Below are positions 45,815-55,347 of a DNA stretch of 64,000 nt, in pieces. The translations under genes were made by a program, and so were the position numbers. Within the stretch, counting starts at the first letter, position 1; each line of letters starts with the position of its first letter. The notes below the pieces were generated by a model that was not told the DNA's origin, ran no database searches, and was given only the letters and a program-made list of their open reading frames with translations. Source of the DNA: Verrucomicrobiota bacterium (GTDB lineage Bacteria; Verrucomicrobiota; Verrucomicrobiia; Limisphaerales; UBA1319). Where the stretch lies: assembly GCA_022711435.1 (NCBI GenBank), contig JAKLFB010000010.1, forward strand, positions 1-64,000, read 5' to 3'.

Positions 45815-47596
45815 TCATCCACCGCCTGCCGACTCCATGGCGAGGATGACGTTTCGGACCTCCATGACCTGGCTGCCCGGGATCTCGAGCGCCCGCAGGG
45901 TGAGTAAGCCCCGGCCTTTTTCGAGACGGATCGCGCCGAGCCGAAGCGGGCGAAACTCTTTCATGTAGGATTCGCCTCTCCGCGGCACGCGGTCCTGGTT
46001 GTCGATCAAAGGCGGATCCCAGGCGGCGCTCACCTTCCCCTCGAGGCGGCCGCCGTTGAAGCTCAACTCGATCGTCGAACCGATATCGGCGGCCGGACAC
46101 GCATAATCGATCGTCACTTGGTATCTCCCGGCGGTGTGGACCTCGACGTCCCAGGTCAGGCGATCTTCGGCGCTTGTCCAGTGAACAAAATACGAGCAGT
46201 TGGGCGCGCTGGCGCTCCGGCGGACGCCGCCGGCAGGCACGCCATCCCGGGCGGGCAACAGTGTGCGCGGGAACCCGCCGTACCCCACCGGATAAGGACG
46301 ATCGTCGCGCGGCTCGGCCGGCAGGGCATCCTTGCGCCAGGCCGCCACCGCCTTTTCCAGCCGCTCCGCTGCCTCCGGCCGCTCGCGAGCGAGGTCCCGC
46401 CCCTGCCCCGGATCGGCGATCATGTCGAACAGCGCTCCGCGATCGTCCAGACGATACTGCTGCGTCCGCACGCTGACGCGGCCGTTCTGATGCGAGAAGA
46501 TCATCCGGTCCGGCCACGAGACCTTCTCTCCGCGCAGCAACGGGCTCAAGTCCCGGCCATCGAGGGGCAGCGTGCTGGCCACGGGAATGCCCGCCAGGCT
46601 GGCCAGCGTCGGCAGCAGATCGATCGCCCCGGCGATCGACTGGACCTGCGAGCCGGCGGCGATGCGGCCCGGCCACCGGATCAGAAACGGCACGCGCACG
46701 CCTCCTTCGTCCGTCGATCCTTTCCGGCCTTTCATCCCGCCGTTCCACCGGACGCTGTTGGGCCCATTGTCCGAGAAATAAATCACGATGGTATCCTGAT
46801 CCAACCCGAGCTCGTCGAGCCGGCGCAGCACCCGGCCGACGTTCCAGTCGATGTTCTCGCACATGGCCAGGACGCAGCGGGTCACATCGAGATCCTCCTT
46901 TTGGCCGGCAGCGGCCCGCATCTCGATCGGCCGGTCCCGGAACCGGCCATAAAACCGCTCCGGGACGCAAAAGGGCGAGTGCGGCGAGTTGTAGGGTATA
47001 TAGCAGAAAAAGGGGCGCTCCCGGTTCTTCTCGATGAAAGCGATCGCATGATCGGTGAGATCATCGATGATGAAACCGCGTCCGCGAACCGGCTGGCCGT
47101 TGTGCTCGAGCGGCGGATCGAAATACTCGCCCCAATGTCCCGAGGTGAACCCGTAATACTCGGCGAATCCGCGCGCGTTGGGGTGATAGGGATGCTGGCT
47201 GCCGTTGTGCCATTTGCCGAACGCGCCGGTGACATAGCCAGCCGCTTGAAACGTGTCGCCTGCGGTCCGCTCGTCAATGTCCAACCGTTCAAGACCGGTC
47301 GAGACGCCCCGCACGCCCCCGCGCGGATGATACCGGCCCGTGAGGAATTCGGCCCGTGTAGGCGCGCAGACCGAGCAGACATAGAACCGGTCGAACATCG
47401 CCCCATCCCGCGCCAGCGAATCGATGTTCGGGGTCCGGAGGTTCGTGTTGCCGTGAACGCTCAAGTCGCCCCAGCCCTGGTCGTCGGCCAGGATCACCAC
47501 CACGTTCGGGCGCCGGGCCGACGGCTCGGCGGCGGGACCGGATGCAGCGGTGAACAAGCATAGGAATAATGCCAGAGATCGGATCGGATTTTGCAT
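45815..47596 (-). CDS. Cys-type sulfatase with C-terminal beta domain
   Basis: About 593 aa with a signal peptide (IRSLALFLCLFTAASGPAAE). The S1 sulfatase features are NVVVILADDQGWGDLSVHG (metal-binding Asp pair) and the formylglycine site VCAPTRAEFLTGR with Cys77. Also seen are GKWHNG and YFSDNGPNS. The C-terminal 110-120 residues form a separate beta-rich module (HTAGRYQVTIDYACPAADIG…) resembling a carbohydrate-binding domain. The ATG at 47596 starts the signal peptide; 36 upstream codons are excluded. Confidence 0.92.
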   Translation of the reverse strand: MQNPIRSLALFLCLFTAASGPAAEPSARRPNVVVILADDQGWGDLSVHGNTNLRTPNIDSLARDGAMFDRFYVCSVCAPTRAEFLTGRYHPRGGVRGVSTGLERLDIDERTAGDTFQAAGYVTGAFGKWHNGSQHPYHPNARGFAEYYGFTSGHWGEYFDPPLEHNGQPVRGRGFIIDDLTDHAIAFIEKNRERPFFCYIPYNSPHSPFCVPERFYGRFRDRPIEMRAAAGQKEDLDVTRCVLAMCENIDWNVGRVLRRLDELGLDQDTIVIYFSDNGPNSVRWNGGMKGRKGSTDEGGVRVPFLIRWPGRIAAGSQVQSIAGAIDLLPTLASLAGIPVASTLPLDGRDLSPLLRGEKVSWPDRMIFSHQNGRVSVRTQQYRLDDRGALFDMIADPGQGRDLARERPEAAERLEKAVAAWRKDALPAEPRDDRPYPVGYGGFPRTLLPARDGVPAGGVRRSASAPNCSYFVHWTSAEDRLTWDVEVHTAGRYQVTIDYACPAADIGSTIELSFNGGRLEGKVSAAWDPPLIDNQDRVPRRGESYMKEFRPLRLGAIRLEKGRGLLTLRALEIPGSQVMEVRNVILAMESAGGG

Positions 47597-48073
47597 GGCG
47601 ATCGCTTTCGTGTGGAGCGGATCATCGCAAATCGTCCGCTCGCTGGGTAGCAGAAAGCGGCCATCGAAAGAGCGCGCCGCGCCGGGTTCCACCGTGATTC
47701 GCATGCTGCGTCAGCGGAGAGCGAAAGGGGACTGGCGCAGTCGTCATCCGGGCAGATCAGAGAGAAACCCTCGCCCGGTAGATCGCATCGCTAATCCGAA
47801 GCGTTGTCTGCATGACCAGAAAATGTGGTGATCACGCATACATGTCAAATGATAGACTTCTTTCTATCGGAGCGCGGGCCTTCTGCGCTGCAGCGCCGTC
47901 GGCTGGCCAGCGGACGAGCCAGCGGCTCGTCCCTGCCACCCGAAAGGCTGGAGGCTTGGAGACTGGCTGGTGCGGACGAGGGCGTCCGCGGTCCGTAACA
48001 TTCGGAGTGCGGCGGCTCCCGTGGCCATGCATCGCCGCTTGCATTCGCGGCCGCATCGCTCAGGATAGCGGCC
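47597..48073. other. Gene-free interval with family A repeat
   Basis: 477 bp between the divergent sulfatase and MFS genes. A family A-type repeat with its hairpin lies at 47886-47945; nothing else recognisable was found. Promoters for both genes should lie here. Confidence 0.65.
47886..47945. repeat. Dispersed repeat family A, hairpin copy 7
   Basis: gctgcagcgccgtcggctgg, then ccagcggacgagccagcggc. The perfect hairpin GGACGAGCC-AGC-GGCTCGTCC at 47912-47932 is identical to the one at 14673-14693 in the accessory island. Confidence 0.85.
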
Positions 48074-49342
48074 ATGCCGGCACCGACATCTGAGGGCCCG
48101 CCGTCGCGGGCATCGGGAGTGCACTATGCATGGGTGGTGCTGGGGCTGATCGTGCTGTCCGTGTTCGGGTCGCTGGGCCTGGCGCGGTTCGGCTACACGA
48201 GCATCCTGCCCTCGATGCAGGCCGGGCTTGGCCTCACCAACACACAGACCGGCGAGCTCCAATCCTGGAATCTCCTGGGATACCTGCTCACCGTGGTCCC
48301 CGCGGGCGTGCTGGCGGCGCGGTTCGGACCGCGGTTCGTCATTGCGGCGGCCCTGCTGGTGACGGGCTTGGCCATGATTCTTACGGGCTGGGCGCCGACC
48401 CTGGCGGGCGCCCGATGGGGACGGTTCCTGGCCGGAGTGGGCGGCGCGGGCGCGAACGTGCCTGCGATGGGGCTGGTGTCGGCTTGGTTCGGCGCCCGGC
48501 GCCGGGGGATGGCAACGGGGATTGGGGTGGCTGGATCGAGCATTGGCCTGATGCTGACGGGCCCGCTGGTGCCCGCGATCCTGGGCTGGCAAGGGGAGCA
48601 GGGCTGGCGGGTTTGCTGGTATGTCCTCGGATCGCTCGCGCTGGCGATCGCAGCGGCCGCCGGCCTGGGCTTGCGCAATCGGCCCGCAGACCAGGGGCTC
48701 ACCCCGTGGGGGGAGAGCGATCTCGAGCGCAGCCAGGGCGGACCGCGCGCCTCGGCGCTCAACTGGTCTCTGGTCTACCGATCCGGCGCCCTCTGGCACC
48801 TGTCGGCCATCTATTTTGCGTTCGGATTCTCCTACATCATCTACTCGACGTTCTTCATCCGCCATCTCGTCCACGACGGCGGGTTGACAGCGGAGCAAGC
48901 CGGCTGGCTCTGGCTGATGGTCGGCCTGGTGTCCACGGTCAGCGGGTTCATCTGGGGCGGCGTATCGGATCGCTGGGGCCGCCGGACCGCCCTGATCGCC
49001 GTGTTTTCCTTGCAGGGATTGGGGTTTCTCGTGTTCGGGCTGAGCCTGAAAACGGCCGCCATCGCTTTGTCAGCGGGGCTGTTTGCGCTGACGGCGTGGA
49101 GCATCCCGGCCTTGATGGCCGCATTGGCGGGAGACATCTTTGGCGGCCGCCTTGCGCCGGCCGCCCTGGGCCTGATGACGGTCGTGTTTGGAATCGGCCA
49201 GGTGCTGGGGCCCTACGTCGCCGGCTGGATTGCCGATGGCACGCGCTCCTTCACGCCCGCTTTTCTCCTGGGAGGGGTGGCCGCCTGGCTGCTGGGCGTG
49301 GGCGGATCGTTCCTGCTCCACCCGAATATTCAGCGGAGGTAA
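48074..49342 (+). CDS. Major facilitator superfamily transporter
   Basis: 422 aa with twelve predicted membrane segments. MFS signatures: GLARFGYTSILPSMQAGLGL at the first helix, WGRFLAGVGGAGANVPAMG, and the loop motif GGVSDRWGRRTALIAVF between helices 8 and 9. The N terminus (ARFGYTSILPSM) resembles the YbfB/YjiJ branch. Substrate unknown. A terminator-like hairpin follows. Confidence 0.9.
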   Translation: MPAPTSEGPPSRASGVHYAWVVLGLIVLSVFGSLGLARFGYTSILPSMQAGLGLTNTQTGELQSWNLLGYLLTVVPAGVLAARFGPRFVIAAALLVTGLAMILTGWAPTLAGARWGRFLAGVGGAGANVPAMGLVSAWFGARRRGMATGIGVAGSSIGLMLTGPLVPAILGWQGEQGWRVCWYVLGSLALAIAAAAGLGLRNRPADQGLTPWGESDLERSQGGPRASALNWSLVYRSGALWHLSAIYFAFGFSYIIYSTFFIRHLVHDGGLTAEQAGWLWLMVGLVSTVSGFIWGGVSDRWGRRTALIAVFSLQGLGFLVFGLSLKTAAIALSAGLFALTAWSIPALMAALAGDIFGGRLAPAALGLMTVVFGIGQVLGPYVAGWIADGTRSFTPAFLLGGVAAWLLGVGGSFLLHPNIQRR

Positions 49343-49358
49343 CGGGTCAAGATCCACG

Positions 49359-49382
49359 AGCCGCAGGACAGAACCTGCGGCT
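49359..49382. terminator. Hairpin after the MFS gene
   Basis: AGCCGCAGG-acagaa-CCTGCGGCT is a perfect 9-bp stem with 6-nt loop, starting 17 bp after the MFS stop, with a weak downstream T-rich stretch (cttttcatt). It is a plausible terminator in the convergent gap with the next minus-strand gene. Confidence 0.6.
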
Positions 49383-49453
49383 TGTCCATCCGCTTTTCAT
49401 TCCCTCGCCCCGCGGGGCATGAGCGGGGAGAGGGCCAGGGGAAGGTTCATGGA

Positions 49454-52400
49454 TCAAGGGAGAAGTCCATCGAGGGCTTGCCGCGCCTTCTGTCGGGCGT
49501 CCTCGATTTCCGGATTCGATGCCGCGGGCTCGCCGGCGGCCCGCTGCCAGGCGGCGCGCGCCTCGGCAGGGCGCCCGAGGGCCTGCAACGCATTGCCTCG
49601 AAGATAGTGGATGTGCGCTTCCCGGGCATTCTCGAGCCGGCCGGTGGCGAGGTTCTCGGGGTATTCGAGCGCGCGATCGAATTCGGCCAGCGCCTCGGCC
49701 GGACGGCCGGCCTCCAGATGCGCCCGCCCCAGCGCCAGATGCGCGTCCTCGAACAGATCGTGGACCTCGCGCGCCCCTTCCCACACCGTCACCCGCACTG
49801 CATCCAGCATCCGGGCGGTTTCATCAAACCGGCCCAAGCGATTCTGCGCGCGTGCGAGCAGAACGACGAAATCGGACCGGCTCTGGCCGGCCGCATACGC
49901 CGCTTCCAGAACCGCGCGCACCTGGGCCCACGCCTTCCGCTTTTCGCCCTCGGTCTGCGCCTTGTCCGCGCGCGCAAACCAGACTCGGGCCAGGTCGCGA
50001 GCGGCGATGGGATCGGCGGGGGCGATCTGGCGGGCCTGCTCGAGCTCGCGAGCCGCCGCATCCATGTCGCCATCGACGTTCAAGCTCGCCATGCCCAGGG
50101 CGCGCCAGGCGATCGCAGAGGCGCCGTCGAGCTGCGCGGCGAGCCGCCAGTGCGAGCGGCCATCCCCCAGCCGCCCCAGGTGAAAGCAGAGATGCCCAAG
50201 ATAAAGCGCCGCCCGCCCATCCTTGGGATTCTCCTTCAAGGCCCACTGGAGAACTGGGATCGTCTCGAACCGGTGCGGGAACACTCCTTCGGGAGGCTGC
50301 GCGCGGGCCTGGACCAGCCACCTGGACACGGCTGCGCGATCCCCCTGCAGATGGGCAAGATTCGCCGCCCAGTAGAGAACGATCGGATCCCGGGGCTGCC
50401 CATCGAGGGGACGCAGGTAGAACTCGCCGACCACACGGCTGGCGAGAGCAGGCTGATTCAGCCGCATGAAACCGGCAGCCAGATCCAAGACCGGCTGGGC
50501 CTTGCCCTGAATGAGCTCGCCCAAGGTCATCTCTCCTCCCTCGCCATCCGCCAGCCATCGCACCGATCGCGCAAATGCGTCCAGCGGGTCGACTTCGAGG
50601 TTGGCCCCTGCCAGCCGAACCGCCCTCCCTGGATCGCCCATCTGGAGATGCGCCAAGGCCAGCAGGTTCCGGCACTCCGGATCGCTCCTCCACGGACCGG
50701 GATCGGAAAGGGCTTGGACAACCGCCGGCCAGTCGCATCGGCGGCCCTGCATCCGCGCTGCCAATGCGCGCGCCGGAATCGCCACCGCCGGATCGAGGGA
50801 TGCGCGCCAGGCCGCGTCCAGGGCGGCCCGATCATGTCCAAGCCGCGCTTCGGCCGCTGCCAACAGAAATCGCGCCAGCCCATGATCGGCATCGATCGCC
50901 AGGGCCTTTTGGGCCTCGAGGACGGCTTGGGCGGGATCGCGCTCGAGGCTGAGCTGGGCCAGGCCCGTCTGCGCGGAAACGGATTTGGCATCGCGCTCGA
51001 TGGCTTTGCGAAACTGCGCTTCAGCCTCAGAGTAGCGTCCAAACAGAAAATCCTGCCATCCAGCGCGGACAAGCTCGCTGGCAGTCTCGGGCCGCGGCAT
51101 CTCTCCGGGCGGCTGGCGCGCCGGCAAATCGAGAGGGACGCGGAATCGAGCCAGCGTGAGCGGCCCGGCCGCCAGCTCGACTTCGACCGGCTCTTCCCCG
51201 CCATCTGCCAGCGCCCATCCGATCACCGCCGGCTCGCGCGGCGTCAGTCGGCAGGCCGCCTGCGCGACCATCTCGCTCGATCGGCGCACGCGGACCTGGA
51301 CAGGATCCCAGCTGCCGGTGCCCATGAGCCGAAGCTCCAGCTTGCCGCCAGCCAGGCTTGCCTGCGCCGCCACGTCGCGGTTGGCAAAATGGAAGCCGCC
51401 GAGCCCGTGGACCGGGTACCACCATTCCTGCCACGCCACCGATTCGCCTGGCTCGAGCCGGCCGACATCGGCCTGGGTCAGCAGCGGACCGGTTTGGACC
51501 TCGTTGTAGGGGCCGTCCTCGTCGGTGAGGTCCATCTGGTGCATCCGGCCAAAACCGCCCTGCCCCCACGTCCAGGCCTTTTTCCCGGGGAGCTGGCGGT
51601 GGTTGGCGCAGGCCACCACGCCGCGGTCCGCCCGATCGTCATACGAGCCGAAGAAATCCTGGTCGCAATGCCATGCGAAGATCGACGATGCGTCCTGGTA
51701 ATTCGTGCCGCGCGACAAGTCCTTGCCATGGTCGATCGGCCACGAAAAGAACTTCGTCGCGCCGTGATCGCACCCCAGCGTCATCGGATAGATGAAACGG
51801 AAACCCGGGGTGTTGGGGACGGCGGTGCAGTTCCAGAAATAGTAGGGCCGGACGCTTTCCGTGGGATTGTGAATCCGGATTCGCTCATCGAGGTACGACC
51901 GGCCGGGCCGCAGGGTGACCTGAACGGTCCAGCGGGTCCGGTAAATCCGTTCGACCTCGCCGATGGCAACCGTTCGGGAGCCATCGGCCGCCGGCGGGAG
52001 GATCTGGACATCCACCGGCTGCATCGCGCTCACGGTGTGGCCCTGAGGACCCGTGTTCCACTCGATCCCGCCCGATGCCCACGCGCCGCACTGGCCGATC
52101 AGGCCCGGCTTGATGACGTGGTTGACATAGAACATCGGCTGGCCGGTTGTTTTGTCGACCACTTCATGCACCTTGCCGCCCAGCTCCGGAAGAAACGTCA
52201 CCCGCAGATACTCGTTCTCGAGCACCACCGTTTCATACACGCGCCGCTCCCGGGTCCGGCTCAATTGATCGAGCATCGGATAGGGGTAGATATTGACCTT
52301 ATCCGTGCCTCGGAAATAGGGATGCTGGACCGCCGGCCACCACGGGTAGGTCGGGATCTCGAGACGTCCCCGATACGCCTCCACCCCGCCGGCCGCCCCC

Positions 52401-52480
52401 AGGGCCATCGCCGCGCTCAGCCACCCGAACAACAACGCCGCCGCCCGTTGGTTCATGCTCTTCATAGTCGTCAAGTTCAT
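49454..52480 (-). CDS. Exported DUF5107-TPR protein
   Basis: About 1008 aa. The signal peptide (AALLFGWLSAAMALGAAGG) is followed by a DUF5107-type beta-rich domain: EIPTYPWWPAVQHPYF, ENEYLRVTFLPELGGKVHEV, the GGIEWNTGPQGH segment and YYFWNCTAVPNT. It resembles the galactose-mutarotase-like fold. From about residue 490 a long TPR array runs to the end (YSEAEAQFRKAIERDAKSVS, LGRAHLEAGRPAEALAEFDR). Probably binds or processes sugars at the envelope. The start is one of three close ATGs (52480, 52465, 52456). Confidence 0.87.
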   Translation of the reverse strand: MNLTTMKSMNQRAAALLFGWLSAAMALGAAGGVEAYRGRLEIPTYPWWPAVQHPYFRGTDKVNIYPYPMLDQLSRTRERRVYETVVLENEYLRVTFLPELGGKVHEVVDKTTGQPMFYVNHVIKPGLIGQCGAWASGGIEWNTGPQGHTVSAMQPVDVQILPPAADGSRTVAIGEVERIYRTRWTVQVTLRPGRSYLDERIRIHNPTESVRPYYFWNCTAVPNTPGFRFIYPMTLGCDHGATKFFSWPIDHGKDLSRGTNYQDASSIFAWHCDQDFFGSYDDRADRGVVACANHRQLPGKKAWTWGQGGFGRMHQMDLTDEDGPYNEVQTGPLLTQADVGRLEPGESVAWQEWWYPVHGLGGFHFANRDVAAQASLAGGKLELRLMGTGSWDPVQVRVRRSSEMVAQAACRLTPREPAVIGWALADGGEEPVEVELAAGPLTLARFRVPLDLPARQPPGEMPRPETASELVRAGWQDFLFGRYSEAEAQFRKAIERDAKSVSAQTGLAQLSLERDPAQAVLEAQKALAIDADHGLARFLLAAAEARLGHDRAALDAAWRASLDPAVAIPARALAARMQGRRCDWPAVVQALSDPGPWRSDPECRNLLALAHLQMGDPGRAVRLAGANLEVDPLDAFARSVRWLADGEGGEMTLGELIQGKAQPVLDLAAGFMRLNQPALASRVVGEFYLRPLDGQPRDPIVLYWAANLAHLQGDRAAVSRWLVQARAQPPEGVFPHRFETIPVLQWALKENPKDGRAALYLGHLCFHLGRLGDGRSHWRLAAQLDGASAIAWRALGMASLNVDGDMDAAARELEQARQIAPADPIAARDLARVWFARADKAQTEGEKRKAWAQVRAVLEAAYAAGQSRSDFVVLLARAQNRLGRFDETARMLDAVRVTVWEGAREVHDLFEDAHLALGRAHLEAGRPAEALAEFDRALEYPENLATGRLENAREAHIHYLRGNALQALGRPAEARAAWQRAAGEPAASNPEIEDARQKARQALDGLLP

Positions 52481-52566
52481 AAGCCCACACCCCCGGGTCG
52501 GGGGGACATTATTCTTCGGCGCTTGGTGCGTCCAGTCGCAGTTGGGCGATCGTCCGCAGTTTGTCT

Positions 52567-52610
52567 TCTCCCTCTCCTCCATGGCCAATGGAGGGTTGGG
52601 GGGAGGAGGT
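52567..52610. repeat. Repeat family B, copy 2
   Basis: ttctccctctcctccatggc…aatggagggttggggggaggagg, a close match to 11640-11684, abutting the end of the amidohydrolase gene. Both copies have the CCATGG centre and purine-rich right side. Confidence 0.6.
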
Positions 52611-54394
52611 CAATCGGGTTGGATCCCCTCGTAGACGAGCCGGCCGTCGAGATAGGTGCGCAGGACGCGGGCGTCCCTGAGATCGTCCACTGCACAGGTC
52701 AGGAGATCGCGGTCCACCACGATGAGATCGGCCCGCTTGCCGGCCTCGAGCGTTCCCACCTCGTTTTCGAGCCGGACGATCCGCGCGTTGTTGGCGGTGT
52801 AGAACCGGATCGCCTGCTCGCGCGTGAGCGCCTCCTCGAGATGCAGCGGGGCGTTGTGCCATTTGGATTGGCGGGTGATCGCCACCCACATGCCCAGGAA
52901 CGGATGATACAGGTTGATCGCCCGCATCGCGCCGATCTTTTGCATGTGATCGGACCCGCCCCCTGCGATGCCACCGGCGGCGAAGATGCTCGCCAGCGGC
53001 TGGAAATACCGGAGCCGTTCCTCGCCGAAATGCCGCACGAGTGTGTGCGCGTCCAGATAGAGCCAGGCGGGCTGTATGTCCAGGCAAACCCCCAGCAACG
53101 CGCTCTGCTCGACCGCCTCGCGGCTCATGAAGTTCGAGTGCGATATGCAGGGCTGAGTGGCGCGGATGGGGATCTCCTTGTCGACCTCGGCATAGGCGTC
53201 CAGCAGCGCGTGAACCGCGCCGTCCCCCACGGTGTGCGCCGTAAACTGCAGGTTGCACTCGACCGCCGCCCGCACCATGGGGATCAGCCGGTCCCTGGGT
53301 ATGAACAGCACGCCGCGATACTCCGGATCGGTGATCGAGTAGATCTTGCTCACGCCCCATGGCTCGCGCATGTAGGCGCTGCCGGTCAGCATGCCGCCAT
53401 CCAAATACACCTTGATCCCGATGATCCGGAGCATCGGATCGCCCTGGAAGAGCGGATGCCGCGCGACGGCACGGATCTTCTCCTGGATGTCGTCCAGGGG
53501 CCCGAGGGTGGCGATCGAGTGCGAGATGGCCACCCGGACCGGCAACGCCCGCTGATCGTGCATCCGCTGGTAGCGCCGGATCGCGTCCGGCGATGCGTCG
53601 CGGTCGGCAACCGTGGTCAATCCGTTGGCGCTGTAGTCGCGGAACAGATCGAGGGTCCGCTCGTATTGGTCGGCTTCGGTGGGCTGGCGGCCGGCCGGCT
53701 TCATCTTCACATACCGCGTGCAGCTCCGGAGGATCCCGGTGGGCTCGCCCGTCTGCGGATCCTTCTCGATATGCCCCGGCCCTCCATCGGTCACTTTGAA
53801 ATCCCGGTCGATCGCGCTCAGCTCGAGCGCCAGCGTGCTCAGCGATGCATCCGGACCGGTCGAGAAGACCACCGGATGCCGCGGCGCCGCAGCGTCGAGC
53901 TCGGCCCGCGTCGGGTATCGCTGCTCGCGCAAACGCGTGATGAACACCTGCCGGATCAGGATCCACTGGCCCGGCTCGAGCGCTTGCGCCCGGGCCCGCA
54001 CATAAGCCAGCACATCGGCAATGGATTCCATGGTCGGGATCGGGTGATCGAACTCGGTCAACGCCCCGCGCGGATGGACATGCGAATCGATCAGGCCCGG
54101 CAAAACCATCCGGCCCTCGAGATCCACCACCGCGGTTCGCGGGCCGCGAGTGGCAAGGACACCCGCGTCGCTGCCCACCTTCGCGATCCGCTCCCCCCGG
54201 ATGGCGATCGCCGAGGCGATCGAGAACTGGCGGTCCACGGTGACAATCCTGCCGTTGTGCAGGATGATGTCCGCCGGCACCTCCGCTGCTTCCCCCGCGA
54301 GGCTCGATGCCAGCCCTGCCGATACCATGCCAGCGACGCAAGCCAGGATGCAGATGCGGGCCAACACGGCGGATCCCCAATGGATGCGGTTCAT
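52610..54394 (-). CDS. Exported amidohydrolase (Amidohydro_3/YtcJ-like)
   Basis: 594 aa with a signal peptide. The metal-dependent hydrolase pattern is present: ADIILHNGRIVTVDRQFSIA (N-terminal beta domain), GRMVLPGLIDSHVHPRG (HxH), LQFTAHTVGDGAVHALLDAY, AGGIAGGGSDHMQ and a terminal GTLEAGKRADLIVVDRDLL. The family hydrolyses amides or deaminates; the substrate is unknown. Export and neighbours suggest a nutrient role. Confidence 0.9.
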   Translation of the reverse strand: MNRIHWGSAVLARICILACVAGMVSAGLASSLAGEAAEVPADIILHNGRIVTVDRQFSIASAIAIRGERIAKVGSDAGVLATRGPRTAVVDLEGRMVLPGLIDSHVHPRGALTEFDHPIPTMESIADVLAYVRARAQALEPGQWILIRQVFITRLREQRYPTRAELDAAAPRHPVVFSTGPDASLSTLALELSAIDRDFKVTDGGPGHIEKDPQTGEPTGILRSCTRYVKMKPAGRQPTEADQYERTLDLFRDYSANGLTTVADRDASPDAIRRYQRMHDQRALPVRVAISHSIATLGPLDDIQEKIRAVARHPLFQGDPMLRIIGIKVYLDGGMLTGSAYMREPWGVSKIYSITDPEYRGVLFIPRDRLIPMVRAAVECNLQFTAHTVGDGAVHALLDAYAEVDKEIPIRATQPCISHSNFMSREAVEQSALLGVCLDIQPAWLYLDAHTLVRHFGEERLRYFQPLASIFAAGGIAGGGSDHMQKIGAMRAINLYHPFLGMWVAITRQSKWHNAPLHLEEALTREQAIRFYTANNARIVRLENEVGTLEAGKRADLIVVDRDLLTCAVDDLRDARVLRTYLDGRLVYEGIQPD

Positions 54395-54493
54395 GGCGCC
54401 AACTCAAAGCAGCCGCCCGCCGAAGTCAAGCTTGCATTCGGCGATCGGGTGGCTGGGTGGCCGCTGCAGGTCATCGAAACCAATCAAGGTCAC

Positions 54494-54524
54494 TATGGGT
54501 CTGTGCAAATTTGCACAGACCCTA
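54494..54524. mobile_element. Minimal MITE-end palindrome at the truA stop
   Basis: TA flanks (54494-54495, 54523-54524) enclose a 27-nt near-perfect palindrome of the MITE termini (GGGTCTGTGCAAA joined to TTTGCACAGACCC). The TA on the right is part of the truA stop codon TAG read on the minus strand. There is no interior DNA. Confidence 0.8.
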
Positions 54525-55337
54525 TGCAGCGCGCTGGACCTCTGGTCCTCCTGGGGCGAGGCGCGCGGGCTGGCGGCCTTGCCGCGGGTAGAACACTCTC
54601 CACAGAGTCAGCCCGTGGGCAGGGGCGGTCATGCCGGCCACCCGCCGGTCCCGGCTCTCGAGGATCTCATCGATCCGCTCGGGCGGGATCTTCCCCTTCC
54701 CCACCTGCACCAGCGTTCCGACGATGCTCCGGCACATCCGGTACAAAAAGCCGTCCCCCTCGATCACAAAGGTCACCCGCGGCCCCTGGCGAAGGATGTC
54801 GCATCGGCGCAAGGTCCTGACCGTGCACGGAGTCGGATAATTGCGGTTGACGGCAAACGCGCGGAAATCGCGCCTGCCGACGAGGCGGCGCGCGGCTTGG
54901 CGCATCGCGCCGAAATCCAGCGGCTGCGGCACATGCCAGGCCATGTGCCGGATCAAGGGGTTCAGGGCCGGGTGGTTCCAGAGAGAATACCGATACTGCT
55001 TGCCCGCGGCGTCGAACCGGGCGTGAAAAGCCGCCGCGGCGCGGGAGGCCGACACGACCCGGATGTCCTCCGGCAGATGAGCGTTCATGGCCAGGACGAG
55101 CCTGGCGGGCTTCATGCGCCACTGGGCCCGCGGGATCTCGACATGCGCCACCATGCCCAGCGCGTGCACCCCGGTGTCGGTCCGGCTCGAGCTGTGGACC
55201 GGTCCCGCCCCGGGAAACAGCGCCCGCAACGCCTCCTCGACCTTTTGCTGGACGCCAGTTCCCGTCGCTTGGGTCTGCCACCCGGCATAATGGGTGCCGT
55301 CGTAAGCGATCGTGAGCTTGATCTTGATCGACTCCAT
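54522..55337 (-). CDS. truA: tRNA pseudouridine(38-40) synthase
   Basis: 271 aa. Signatures KLTIAYDGTHYAGWQTQ, SSRTDTGVHALGMVAH with catalytic Asp54, and FLYRMCRSIVGTLVQVG. Converts U38-40 in tRNA anticodon stems. The start at 55337 is the usual N terminus; ruvX lies 10 bp upstream and co-directional. Its stop codon abuts the mini-MITE palindrome. Confidence 0.95.
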   Translation of the reverse strand: MESIKIKLTIAYDGTHYAGWQTQATGTGVQQKVEEALRALFPGAGPVHSSSRTDTGVHALGMVAHVEIPRAQWRMKPARLVLAMNAHLPEDIRVVSASRAAAAFHARFDAAGKQYRYSLWNHPALNPLIRHMAWHVPQPLDFGAMRQAARRLVGRRDFRAFAVNRNYPTPCTVRTLRRCDILRQGPRVTFVIEGDGFLYRMCRSIVGTLVQVGKGKIPPERIDEILESRDRRVAGMTAPAHGLTLWRVFYPRQGRQPARLAPGGPEVQRAA

Positions 55338-55347
55338 GCCGGGCGGG

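Noticed and set aside
49382..54820. A 1812-codon open frame on the plus strand
   Set aside because: It is antisense to the DUF5107-TPR and amidohydrolase genes, both with clear motifs and signal peptides. Its translation is Arg/Pro/His-rich with no domain, a GC-bias shadow.
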